Positions 54,734 to 63,391 of a stretch of 64,000 nucleotides of DNA are shown here, piece after piece. The notes under the pieces were generated by a model. The model was given only the letters and a program-made list of their open reading frames with translations, did no database searches and was not told the origin of the DNA. The DNA lies in NCBI GenBank assembly GCA_036733345.1, contig DAINAR010000002.1, forward strand, positions 1-64,000, in the 5' to 3' direction. The first letter of the stretch is position 1. Each line of letters begins with the position of its first letter. This DNA comes from JAFGMQ01 sp036733345. Lineage in GTDB: Bacteria; Desulfobacterota; DSM-4660; Desulfatiglandales; Desulfatiglandaceae. The translations under genes were made by a program, and so were the position numbers.

Positions 54734-55612
54734 TCATTTCACCTTATTTGTAAACTGCATATTCTTCAGAACATGGCGGAAATAATCCCTGGACCAGACA
54801 TCCAGATCCCTTGCCTGGGGGACAAAGGGCAGGACATCGGCCTTGGCGGCCTCAAAATCAACCGAGTCGATCCGCTGATCAATAATCTCAACACAGCGGG
54901 CTTCATCCAGCGGCGCATCTGCCGTATAAACCCCTTTTTGCCGCAACCGTGCTTCCAGGTGGGGAAGCAACAATGGAATGTTTTTCCTTACCAGAAAAGC
55001 AAAATCAAACCAGTCCCGGCCCTTTACCCTTTTCAACCAGCCGCGGGACAATACCGCATCCATTTTTCCAGCAAAAAGCGCCGGGCCTGAAAAGCCAAGT
55101 AAAGAAAAGGGCACCGGCTCATCGATATAGGCAACTACATAATCCGCATACGGAGGTGGATCAATATCCACTTCAAGCTTAACCTTGCAAACCGTGTCGC
55201 GATGTATCCTGTCGGAAACAGCCCTGGGAACATTGGCCTTCATCAGATGCATCCGGGTATTTGTCTTTATAAAGGCGGATGCTATCGGGGAAGGTTGTTT
55301 TTTCTGATGCTCCTGAATATCCACTATAAACCCGAAAGCCTGTAACTCATCACGTAATGGCGAAAGGAAGGCGCCAAAAGAGAACGCTTTATTCGGTGAT
55401 GTCAGGGAAAAATCCAGATCCTCGGAAAACCTGTCCAGATGATATAGCAGCCTGAGAGCCGTTCCCCCGTAAAAGGCTGCATCAGAGAAAAAACCGCCTC
55501 GCGACAATCCCAGCAGGGCAATCGACTGGACCGTCTCCGCAAGCGCCCGCTCCATCGCTCCATTATATTTTTCAAGATAGGATTCAAATAATTGTACACT
55601 TGCCTCACGCAT
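54734..55612 (-). CDS. abiEii: AbiEii/AbiGii-type nucleotidyltransferase toxin
   Basis: A 292-residue protein of the AbiEii family. The nucleotidyltransferase motif is GGTALRLL (49-56) followed by SEDLDFSL (63-70); KLEVDIDPPP supplies the next acidic residues, and DWFDFAFLVRK is also typical. AbiEii toxins stop growth, and some modify tRNA, after phage infection or loss of the antitoxin. It overlaps the antitoxin gene by eight bases, so the two are co-translated. The pair sits inside a polysaccharide locus, suggesting arrival by transfer. Confidence 0.9.
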   Translation of the reverse strand: MREASVQLFESYLEKYNGAMERALAETVQSIALLGLSRGGFFSDAAFYGGTALRLLYHLDRFSEDLDFSLTSPNKAFSFGAFLSPLRDELQAFGFIVDIQEHQKKQPSPIASAFIKTNTRMHLMKANVPRAVSDRIHRDTVCKVKLEVDIDPPPYADYVVAYIDEPVPFSLLGFSGPALFAGKMDAVLSRGWLKRVKGRDWFDFAFLVRKNIPLLLPHLEARLRQKGVYTADAPLDEARCVEIIDQRIDSVDFEAAKADVLPFVPQARDLDVWSRDYFRHVLKNMQFTNKVK

Positions 55613-56237
55613 TGAATCGTTTCCTCACGAACTTCACCAGTGTGCCCAGGCTTGCGGTCTTATAATGAACCGCCAGTAATAGCAATGCCCCATGATCCAG
55701 TTGGTTGAACGCCGACGGGTCCAGCCGCAGGTCCTCAAACAGCAGATGCTCAAGCCGTCCCATGGACCGGACCCCCGAGGTTCGATACAGCTCATCGCAA
55801 AGCGCCTTTTCAGCAGAAGCAATAAGAAAACGATGCGCACCTTCACCGGTAAACATGACCCCATGGGGATACACGCCGGCAGGAACATCCTGATACAAAA
55901 AAGAGCCCACTGGCGTATGATACCGCTTGGATCGTCCCTTCTTATAAGTCGCCGACGTTATATGAACAACATGCTCCGGGATAAGCCCATGCCACCGCAG
56001 AGCATACACGAACGACACATATGATGGACCATAAATCCGATTGGCGGCCTTCCCTAAAATATAAGGGCTTTGCGCGTCCGCCGCTTTGATGTACAGGCCT
56101 CTTTTGAGACGATACAAAACGCCCTGACGGACCAGACGGCCGATCTTTGTCTTGGGATTCGCGTAATTTGAAAAATGATCCTGCAACCACAAGGCATCCG
56201 GCAGAGCAACCGGTAATTCAGTGGCATTATTTTGCAT
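55605..56237 (-). CDS. abiEi: AbiEi-type antitoxin / winged-helix regulator
   Basis: About 210 residues, starting at the ATG at 56237 with GGAGG four bases upstream; the frame is open to 56456 but that stretch is unrelated leader sequence. The N-terminal winged helix (KIGRLVRQGVLYRLKRGLY) matches AbiEi/AbiGi antitoxins, and the C-terminal part (YVSFVYALRWHGLIPEHV; FLIASAEKALCDELY) follows the family pattern. It represses its own operon and prevents AbiEii toxicity in the known type IV system. Confidence 0.87.
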   Translation of the reverse strand: MQNNATELPVALPDALWLQDHFSNYANPKTKIGRLVRQGVLYRLKRGLYIKAADAQSPYILGKAANRIYGPSYVSFVYALRWHGLIPEHVVHITSATYKKGRSKRYHTPVGSFLYQDVPAGVYPHGVMFTGEGAHRFLIASAEKALCDELYRTSGVRSMGRLEHLLFEDLRLDPSAFNQLDHGALLLLAVHYKTASLGTLVKFVRKRFNA

Positions 56238-56452
56238 ATATCCTCCAGCAAGTACACACACGCTATACCTGCTGGTGTAAATAAGCAAGAAAAAAAATAA
56301 ATTCTCACGGAAAATGGTGAGCCGAATCCCAGTTAAGGAAGAGATACCGTCCGCCGAAAGGGGAGGGGAGGGGAGGAGGTCCTTCCTGATATAAAAGGCC
56401 CCGACACAGGCCGCCACCGTCAAGCCGATATCCAGGGCCCTGTCCTTCATCC

Positions 56453-56741
56453 TCAATCATTTCTCGCCGCCCTGCAATATACCTCAATCGTCTGCTCTGC
56501 GATCCTGTCCCGGCTATACTCATTCTCTATAAGGCCTCGCATGTCCTTCCATTATTCCTTTGTGATTTTCCTGTCCAGCAATGCCAGTATCCTGTTTTTC
56601 AGATCATCTACATCCCCGCATCTGAAATATCTTTTCCATGGCAGATCGACTTCCTTATTGGCAGGGATGTCGGATACAAGGACTGGAACCCCGCAACTCA
56701 TTGCTTCAAGAAGGGCAATAGGCAACCCTTCATGGTAGTTC
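56453..56741 (-). pseudogene. 3' remnant of a family 4 glycosyltransferase
   Basis: About 96 codons match the end of the intact glycosyltransferase at 58254: NYHEGLPIALLEAMSCG, VSDIPANKEVDLPWKRYFRC, and DRIAEQTIEVYCRAARND. One in-frame TAA (near 56552) interrupts it after KITKE, and everything upstream of the YHEG motif is missing. The break near 56740 is exactly where the DNA of the DUF4143 ATPase cassette begins. It is therefore a truncated paralogue, not a functional gene. Confidence 0.85.
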
Positions 56742-56769
56742 AATATATTACATTGGCGGCTAAATTAGA

Positions 56770-56798
56770 TTGACAATCAAAATAAGACGGGATAATAT
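56770..56798 (+). promoter_or_regulatory. Near-consensus sigma-70 promoter of the DUF4143 ATPase gene
   Basis: TTGACA (56770-56775) and TAATAT (56793-56798) with an exact 17-base spacer. An inverted pair GTTCAATATATTA (56738-56750) and TAATATTGAAC (56793-56803) overlaps the -10 and could serve as an operator. Confidence 0.75.
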
Positions 56799-56835
56799 TG
56801 AACTTAAATCATATTCAGCCACCAAAGGAGGGGTT

Positions 56836-58164
56836 ATGCTGAGCATAGAGGTAGAAAACAGGATAAAGCAGATGAATCCATGGATTATTTATCCTGATAA
56901 AATTAAGGATACAATCGGACGTTTTCTTCCAATAGAGTATATACATCGATCGGCAGAAAAGACATTTATGCAACCTGACAGGGCATTTTTAGTGGTTGGA
57001 CCAAGGCAGTCCGGGAAATCAACAATGGTGTGGCATGAAATACATAAAATGGCCCCAAACGTGCTTTTCCTCAATATGGAAGACCCACTGCTACGCATGG
57101 GGTGCAGATACTCAGCAGATATTGTGGAGCATCTGCAACAAAATTACCCCTTTATCGAGGCTGTTTTTATTGATGAGATACAACATATGGAAGAGGCAGG
57201 ACTCTTTATCAAGGGTCTTGTTGATGCAAAGCTTAATTTATATATCTGGGTTACCGGTTCATCGTCCTTTGACCTTAGAAGCAAGACAAGAGAATCACTG
57301 GCAGGAAGGGCCGCAAGAAAGCGTCTGTTGCCTTTTTCCTTGATGGAACTGAAACATCATGCCGATGCCCCCAATCCAATTGCTGAAAAACATACTCTTG
57401 ACAGAATTATTTCTCATCAGCTCATTTTTGGCAGTTACCCCTCAATATATCTCTCTGAAGAATATGAGGAAAAAATCACGCGTTTAAATGACCTTGTAGA
57501 AGCGCTTATTCTGCGAGACGCGTCTGATCTATTCAAAATCAAGCGTGTCGATGCCTTCAGGAAATTATTAACACTTCTGGCAGGGCAGATCGGAAGCCTT
57601 TTAAATCTCTCAGAACTGGCCTCTATATGCAATGTCGACGTAGGGACCATTAATTCCTATATTGAGATCCTGGAGGAAAGCCATATCATTAAAAGAATCA
57701 TACCTTATGCCGGAGGGAAACGCCGTGAGATTAAGGCATCACCTAAGATTTTATTTATTGATAACGGTATCCGCAATCAATTGTTAAATAATTTTTCAAC
57801 TTCATTGGATTTAAGGGTGGACAAGGGACAATTGTTTGAAAATTGGGCATTTACAGAGATATACAAGTCTTTACCTTTCCAGGATTCATTAAAATTCTGG
57901 CGCAGCAAATCCGGGGCTGAAGTGGATTTTGTAATAGAACATGCGGGTAAAATCTATGGCCTGGAAATAAAATCAACGCCTTTAAAAAAAACAAAGGTCA
58001 GCAAATCGGCCTGGAGTTTCATGGATGCTTATGATCCTGAAGAATTTGCAATTCTAAACACGGCACTGGAACAGGATAGTATAATTGGGAATAAAAGAAT
58101 CAAATTTATTACACCTTACAGTTTGTTGGACTGGCTTAAGAAGGTTTTTAACGACAAGGGATGA
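56836..58164 (+). CDS. AAA-type ATPase with C-terminal DUF4143 domain
   Basis: A 442-residue protein starting at the ATG at 56836, with GGAGGGG three bases upstream; the frame is open further 5' across its promoter. The ATPase part has Walker A GPRQSGKST (55-63), Walker B VFIDEIQH and the arginine-finger region GSSSFDLRSKTRESLAGR. The C-terminal DUF4143 domain has the nuclease-like pattern AEVDFVIEH ... GLEIKST. The family is widespread, mobile and of uncertain function. It is the only plus-strand gene among minus-strand glycan genes, with a strong promoter of its own, and sits beside an AbiE pair and a truncated glycosyltransferase, which suggests a transferred accessory cassette. Confidence 0.9.
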   Translation: MLSIEVENRIKQMNPWIIYPDKIKDTIGRFLPIEYIHRSAEKTFMQPDRAFLVVGPRQSGKSTMVWHEIHKMAPNVLFLNMEDPLLRMGCRYSADIVEHLQQNYPFIEAVFIDEIQHMEEAGLFIKGLVDAKLNLYIWVTGSSSFDLRSKTRESLAGRAARKRLLPFSLMELKHHADAPNPIAEKHTLDRIISHQLIFGSYPSIYLSEEYEEKITRLNDLVEALILRDASDLFKIKRVDAFRKLLTLLAGQIGSLLNLSELASICNVDVGTINSYIEILEESHIIKRIIPYAGGKRREIKASPKILFIDNGIRNQLLNNFSTSLDLRVDKGQLFENWAFTEIYKSLPFQDSLKFWRSKSGAEVDFVIEHAGKIYGLEIKSTPLKKTKVSKSAWSFMDAYDPEEFAILNTALEQDSIIGNKRIKFITPYSLLDWLKKVFNDKG

Positions 58165-58253
58165 TGCCTAAATCCTGCAAGCATCGCTTTCGCCGGACAT
58201 ACCTGCTCTGCACAAAAAAACATCTCCACTCCTGAGCCTTGATCTTACTTCTT

Positions 58254-59357
58254 TCAGCCTTTATGCGCCTTGCGATATACTTCAATCGTCTGCTCTGCGA
58301 TCCTGTCCCAGTTGTATTTATCTTCTATTTCATCGCGGATATATTGCTGTTCTTCTTTTGTCAATTTCTGTTCAAGAAGTATCTTTATCTTATCTTTCAA
58401 ATCATCGACATCACCGCATCGGAAATACCGTTCAGCGGGCAAATCTACCTCTTTGTTTGCGGGTATGTCAGATACCAGGACCGGAAGGCCATAACTCATT
58501 GCTTCGAGAAGGGCAATAGGCAAACCCTCATGGTAGGATGGAAGTACAAAGAGACTCGCATGGGAGTAAATCTGGTTTAAAGGTTCGCCTGTTACATATC
58601 CTGTCAGTACTATACGATCGTCCTGTGCGGCTATCTGACGCAGGTTTCTGCTGTAATCCGTCTCATGGTCGGCATCACCGGCGATTACCAGTTGGTAATC
58701 CCCCTTTATCCTCTTAAAGGCATTTATCAGGTCGTGCAATCCCTTTTCCGGAACAAAACGGGCAACACCCAGGGCATATCCTCCCGGTTTCACTCCAATC
58801 TGATCCAAAAACTCAAAACCCTTGCTTTTGTTTGGAAGATCAACGCCATTATGAATCAGATGTGCATCTCTGTGGCATCTCCTCTTTATTATATCGGAGA
58901 TTACGGTAGAAATTGCTATTACTTCATTGGCATAAATCCCGCCAATTTTTTCTGCAGATCGCAAAACCCATTTTGCAAGTTTTCCCCATTTCTCGCGGTC
59001 ATAGTCGGGGCCGTGGTTGGTTACCACCACCTTCAAACCCATTATTCTTGCCAAAGGCGTTAAAATTGATGGGCCTATGGCATGGATATGAACAATGTCC
59101 GGTGAATGAAGGCGGGCCTTAACAAGAGAAACAAGGGTGTGGACTATCGCTTCAAGGCTCTTTATCCTTGGAGCATAGCAGTTTATCAGACGAATGTTCC
59201 TCCACTCCCCGATTCGCCTGGCAACATAGGGACTTCTGGTGCAAAGCAGGACCTCATGCCCTTGAGCAGCAATACGCGGAAAAATCTCCTGGCAATGCTT
59301 TTCAACTCCTCCCGGGATATCCGGTATGCCCCTTGTGCCTGTTACGAAGATCTTCAT
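58254..59357 (-). CDS. Family 4 glycosyltransferase
   Basis: A 367-residue GT-B enzyme. GTRGIPDIPGGVEKHCQEIFP at the N-terminus (in part) marks the DUF1972-like/GT4 group; the donor domain has GVARFVPEKGLHDLI and YHEGLPIALLEAMSYGLPV with the E-x7-E pattern. It is intact, and its last 95 codons match the remnant at 56453. Probably adds a sugar to the repeat unit; rhamnosyltransferase-like relatives exist, but the donor is not certain. Confidence 0.92.
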   Translation of the reverse strand: MKIFVTGTRGIPDIPGGVEKHCQEIFPRIAAQGHEVLLCTRSPYVARRIGEWRNIRLINCYAPRIKSLEAIVHTLVSLVKARLHSPDIVHIHAIGPSILTPLARIMGLKVVVTNHGPDYDREKWGKLAKWVLRSAEKIGGIYANEVIAISTVISDIIKRRCHRDAHLIHNGVDLPNKSKGFEFLDQIGVKPGGYALGVARFVPEKGLHDLINAFKRIKGDYQLVIAGDADHETDYSRNLRQIAAQDDRIVLTGYVTGEPLNQIYSHASLFVLPSYHEGLPIALLEAMSYGLPVLVSDIPANKEVDLPAERYFRCGDVDDLKDKIKILLEQKLTKEEQQYIRDEIEDKYNWDRIAEQTIEVYRKAHKG

Positions 59358-59421
59358 GCTATCTTTTCGAATGTATTAATGCCCAATCCCTTTTTTACTC
59401 ATTCACAAAGCTTCGAGGGAC

Positions 59422-60414
59422 TTAGGTCAAACCTAAAATATATTTTTTTGTTATCTGGTATTTTCTTAAAATAAATTTCTCTAATAGCAAAGGAAAGAAA
59501 AGCCCTGCTCCGACAGCGAAAAAAGCGATGACAAGAAAAGGTAAAAATGGCGGAAAAACCTGCTCGAAAAAAATTCTAAAGGAACTGACAAATAACGTAT
59601 GAAATAAATAAATCGTCATTAGATAAAAACCTAGATTTGAAAAAATCTTTTTACACAAACTCTGACCCGTTTGTTCAATCAAGATACTAAGCATGATGAC
59701 AATAAAGATCCCCAGAACTGCTGCCATATAGCGGAGTAATATACCACCATATGAATGAACAAAAAGAATGTGAGCTGAGAGAGAAAATAAAAACAGGAGC
59801 GGTATGAGAGAAATAAGCGCACTGTTTCTGTTGAAAAGCTCTCGACCTTGTAATAAATGACCGAGAACGAAAAAAAACGAGTTATAAAGGATCCTGACAA
59901 GCGATGGAAACATACCTGTAAAATGGGGCATTTTCATTTCAATAAAAACATTTAAAAGCACGATTGATGCAAGTAAAACATAATCGTTGATTTTAAACAG
60001 ATCTATAATCTTATAGATGATAAAAATAAAAAACAGAGTATGGATAAACCAGAGTAATGGCATATACGAATACATGGGGTCAACCCAGAGATTGACGATA
60101 CTTTGTAAGGTAACCGGATATCGCAAATGAACAAAACCGCTCGTGATTAATTTGATACCTAAAAATAAAGCGGCAATAGTAAAGAATGGAAAGACGAGCC
60201 GTTGTATTTTGTTTATTGTAAAATCAAATAGACTATCTTTCCTTGGATTACATAAATAACCTGATAATAAAAAAAATAAGGGCATACCAAACAAACGGGA
60301 TATTTTGCATAAAATAAACCAATAATCAGGAGCAAACGTCGGGCTGAAATGGTTCATCACGACAAGCAAAATGCCGATTCCTTTTGCTATATAGATCCAT
60401 TCTTTTTTATTCAA
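59422..60414 (-). CDS. Acyltransferase family 3 membrane protein
   Basis: A 330-residue protein with about ten membrane segments. The N-terminal GIGILLVVMNHFSPTF carries the family histidine, and FGMPLFFLLSGYL follows. Members O-acetylate (or succinylate) sugars of O-antigens and exopolysaccharides, so it probably decorates the glycan made here. It lies 64 bases upstream of the GT4 gene at 58254 on the same strand. The region between it and the radical SAM gene (60415-60633) holds nothing I can support. Its base composition is more A+T-rich than the neighbours. Confidence 0.9.
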   Translation of the reverse strand: MNKKEWIYIAKGIGILLVVMNHFSPTFAPDYWFILCKISRLFGMPLFFLLSGYLCNPRKDSLFDFTINKIQRLVFPFFTIAALFLGIKLITSGFVHLRYPVTLQSIVNLWVDPMYSYMPLLWFIHTLFFIFIIYKIIDLFKINDYVLLASIVLLNVFIEMKMPHFTGMFPSLVRILYNSFFFVLGHLLQGRELFNRNSALISLIPLLFLFSLSAHILFVHSYGGILLRYMAAVLGIFIVIMLSILIEQTGQSLCKKIFSNLGFYLMTIYLFHTLFVSSFRIFFEQVFPPFLPFLVIAFFAVGAGLFFPLLLEKFILRKYQITKKYILGLT

Positions 60415-60633
60415 TGTAATTTTACTATCCTGCTATATGGTGTTATACTTTCCTTTCTTCGGCCATCTCTCAGTAACAAAGCTGAGCAAAATCGATTTAA
60501 TCTCAAAGCAAGCTCATCAACTCATTTCGCAGAAACGGCTGTCCCAGAACTAATTCTTACTCTTGCCTATTCTTAAATATTTTAGCAGCACCGGCATATA
60601 CATACTAAAGGCAGTTTGTAAAGATATTCATAA

Positions 60634-61647
60634 TTAAACACTCTTGCCAACGGGCTCAAGGTAAATCTTTCCCTTTCTATGCATCAAAATCTTGAGCTTG
60701 TTCTTGACAACCCACAGCGCCGGCATCCACACCCTCTTTTTCATGGCTGGTGATGCAGAACCGATCATCCAGCACTGCTTTGTGCACTTCTTCACCTGCA
60801 TCCTAATCGCCTCAGCCCTCTCGCCGTTCCAAATATCCGAGAAACTCTGATCATTCAGGTTCCCCATAATCATGGGTTCATCCGAACCATTACAGGGCAT
60901 CACGTTTCCATAAGGGTCCATAAAAAAGACATCCGTTGCCACTTCACAGGGGAGCGGCCGAACGCCCCCTTGCACCTTATTGGCAAGCCCCATGTTAAAA
61001 TAGGCCCTGAACCAGTTTTTGGGATGGTTAGTCCTGAGTAGATGACCCGCGAGTCTTTCAAATTCCCCTGCGATCATCTCAGAATCCTCAAATGCATTGT
61101 CATGCTTATGAAAATAATAGGAATTGTGCGTTACGGCCGTCGCGAATTCAACTCCCATAGCGTCAGCAAGGCGGTACAATTCGATCATGTCTTTCGCATT
61201 TCGATCCGAGACCGTTATCCCGAAACCGATATCCTTGATATCCATGGCGTGAAGTTTCAAAAGCGTCCTCAACCCATGGTCAAATCCGTCTTTAATCCCA
61301 CGCAGTTCGTCATTGGCCGCGGGAAGACCCTCTATGGAAATCCGGATACCGATCTTGTTCCCATATTTATCAGCAAGTCGAACAATCTTTTCAGTAAAAT
61401 ACCCGTTGGTGCTGATCACCAGACGCCGTGTCTTCGTCAAGGCCAGAGCGATGATTTCATCCAGATCATCACGCAGAAAAGGTTCCCCGCCGGTAATATT
61501 GATAAACTGAAGGTTATCCGGAAGTTTCCGGACAAGGTCAGGAGAAAACTCATCTTCTTTCCTGCTGGGATGCTGCCAGGTATTACACATGTAACATCTG
61601 GCATTGCATCTATATGTAACTATAAGACAGGCTTCCATTATCCTCAC
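60634..61647 (-). CDS. Radical SAM protein with SPASM-like C-terminus
   Basis: A 337-residue radical SAM enzyme. The cluster motif CNARCYMC (near residue 14) and TGGEPFLRDDL are intact. The C-terminal region has further cysteines (LPCEVATDVFFMDPYGNVMPC; KKCTKQCWM), a SPASM-like auxiliary cluster domain. Related proteins make peptide or sugar modifications. In a glycan locus, epimerisation or another sugar-nucleotide modification is possible but not shown. The GTG start overlaps the upstream GT4 stop by four bases; an ATG three codons later is the alternative. Confidence 0.82.
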   Translation of the reverse strand: MRIMEACLIVTYRCNARCYMCNTWQHPSRKEDEFSPDLVRKLPDNLQFINITGGEPFLRDDLDEIIALALTKTRRLVISTNGYFTEKIVRLADKYGNKIGIRISIEGLPAANDELRGIKDGFDHGLRTLLKLHAMDIKDIGFGITVSDRNAKDMIELYRLADAMGVEFATAVTHNSYYFHKHDNAFEDSEMIAGEFERLAGHLLRTNHPKNWFRAYFNMGLANKVQGGVRPLPCEVATDVFFMDPYGNVMPCNGSDEPMIMGNLNDQSFSDIWNGERAEAIRMQVKKCTKQCWMIGSASPAMKKRVWMPALWVVKNKLKILMHRKGKIYLEPVGKSV

Positions 61648-62876
61648 GATTCATGTTTATTAATTGCCATCTGATAGATTTCAATCAATCGCTCGTAATA
61701 AACCGCCGTATTCAGTTCCTTCTCCACGTAAGCGCGGGCCTTTTTGCCCATTTCGGCGATCCTGTCGCTGTTGTCCAGCATTAGTTTGATCTTCCCCTCT
61801 AAATCAGCCATATCTCCGGATACAAAGGTTAATCCGGTATCCCAATCCCTTACCAGTTCAGGAATTCCTCCGATCCGTGCACCCACTACCGGCTTGCCCA
61901 TTGCAAAAGCCTCAATCACTGTCAGCGGATTGTTTTCATACCATTCCGAAGGAATTATTAAAAACATCGACTTTTGGATTTCATTATTAAGATCTTTGCC
62001 TGTTCGATAACCCAGGAAGACTACATTAGCGATGTGTTCGGATGTCACCTTTTCCTCTAGGTATCCTTTCAATGGTCCATCACCAATGACTTTTAGCCGA
62101 ACATCCCTAATATTTTTGATAGCATCGATCAGTGTCTCCACGCCCTTTTCATGAGACAGGCGACCTACATATACAATACTTTTTTCTTGCCATTCATAAT
62201 TTGGCTCGATTCCTTCCACATCCACACAATTGGGGAGATAAACAACCTCACCATTCAATCCCATCTCTTTCACTTTGTTTTTCAAAAAACGGCTGGGCGA
62301 AATGTAAAGATCTATCTTATCGTAGATATGAAGCATCCGGTGGTGCAGGTACATTTCGGCGACATTTACCATGCTTTTAAACAACGAACCCTTGGTGCAG
62401 CGGTGTATCCCGCAATGGTAAAATCTGCAAAATTTACATCTTTCACAAACTTGACCATTGGAAAGCATGCTGTAAGCCGGGCAAACCATCTTGTAGTCAT
62501 GCATGGTCATAACTGCCGGGATTCGATGCTCTTTAATTACGTCTAAAATAGAGGGGCTGATCTGGTGGGCGAAATTGTTCAAATGGACAATATCAGGTGT
62601 TTTTTTTTCAAGCAGGGTTGCTATCCTTTTTTTTGCTTCAAATGAGTAGAGGATGTTCATAGCTGCCCTTGCTTTGGAAATCAGGCTATTTTCTGAATCA
62701 TAATCAAAATTGGAAACAAAAAGGTCGGCAAATTGATACGCAGGATTGTCAGGATGCTCCATACCCCAGTAAACCACTTCATGGCCTTGCATTTCAAGGA
62801 TCTTCCCGGTAGTCAGTGTACTGATAGCATCACCACCTTTGGGATACAAAAATTTATTGATTAGAAGAATTTTCAT
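61644..62876 (-). CDS. Family 4 glycosyltransferase
   Basis: A 410-residue GT-B enzyme with FLYPKGGDAISTLTTGKIL at the N-terminus (acceptor side) and YVGRLSHEKGVETLIDAI plus NPLTVIEAFAMGKPVVGARIGG in the donor domain. Between them is a cysteine-rich insertion (CERCKFCRFYHCGIHRC, about residues 144-160), a feature seen in some family 4 transferases and probably metal-binding. Coupled by overlap with the radical SAM gene. Confidence 0.9.
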   Translation of the reverse strand: MKILLINKFLYPKGGDAISTLTTGKILEMQGHEVVYWGMEHPDNPAYQFADLFVSNFDYDSENSLISKARAAMNILYSFEAKKRIATLLEKKTPDIVHLNNFAHQISPSILDVIKEHRIPAVMTMHDYKMVCPAYSMLSNGQVCERCKFCRFYHCGIHRCTKGSLFKSMVNVAEMYLHHRMLHIYDKIDLYISPSRFLKNKVKEMGLNGEVVYLPNCVDVEGIEPNYEWQEKSIVYVGRLSHEKGVETLIDAIKNIRDVRLKVIGDGPLKGYLEEKVTSEHIANVVFLGYRTGKDLNNEIQKSMFLIIPSEWYENNPLTVIEAFAMGKPVVGARIGGIPELVRDWDTGLTFVSGDMADLEGKIKLMLDNSDRIAEMGKKARAYVEKELNTAVYYERLIEIYQMAINKHES

Positions 62877-62992
62877 TTTTGTGTCTGTTTAAAAAATTTA
62901 TAAAATTTTGGAAGTTAATACCTTCACAGTGCCTTTTTTGTTTGTAACTTATTGGCTACTTCATCTAACAATCGCGGGGAATCCTTGGTAGC

Positions 62993-63379
62993 TTATAGTA
63001 TCTTTTTAATTTGAGTCGTTGAAATTTCTGGAGTTCTTGGAAGGTATACCACATCACAACGCTCTTCTTTGAGAAAGTCAAATTTCCCTTTCCAATCATC
63101 GCCTATTACAAAAATGTCCACGTGATATTTGTGCACATCATTTCTTTTCTGTTCCCAACAGGTCTCAGGTATAACCAAATCAACAAATCTAATAGCTTCA
63201 ATAAGCTGCTTCCTTTCTTCATATGTAAAGTAGCATTTTTTCTGTTTTTGATCCCGATTAAAATCATCTGTGGAAAGTGCAACAATCAAATAATCACCGA
63301 GTGCTTTTGCTCTACGAAGCAGATTAATATGACCAAAGTGTAATAAATCGAAAGTTCCGTAAGTAATTACACGTTTCAT
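62993..63379 (-). CDS. Glycerol-3-phosphate cytidylyltransferase-like enzyme
   Basis: A 129-residue nucleotidyltransferase of the TagD type. The signature GTFDLLHFGHINLLRRAKALG (in part; HxGH is HFGH) and the C-terminal RTPEISTTQIKK (RTxxISTT) are both present. It makes CDP-glycerol, or a CDP-linked relative, from CTP. An ATG at 63385 is an alternative start. The next gene upstream encodes a LicD-type transferase that would use such a CDP-activated group. Confidence 0.92.
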   Translation of the reverse strand: MKRVITYGTFDLLHFGHINLLRRAKALGDYLIVALSTDDFNRDQKQKKCYFTYEERKQLIEAIRFVDLVIPETCWEQKRNDVHKYHVDIFVIGDDWKGKFDFLKEERCDVVYLPRTPEISTTQIKKIL

Positions 63380-63391
63380 AATCATTTTTCC

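Noticed and set aside
56238..56456. N-terminal extension of the AbiEi frame by 73 codons
   Set aside because: A strong GGAGG site and the family start point to the ATG at 56237; the upstream sequence has no family resemblance and touches the glycosyltransferase remnant.
61042..61674. Plus-strand open frame of 210 codons within the radical SAM gene
   Set aside because: Antisense shadow; the radical SAM motifs are on the minus strand.
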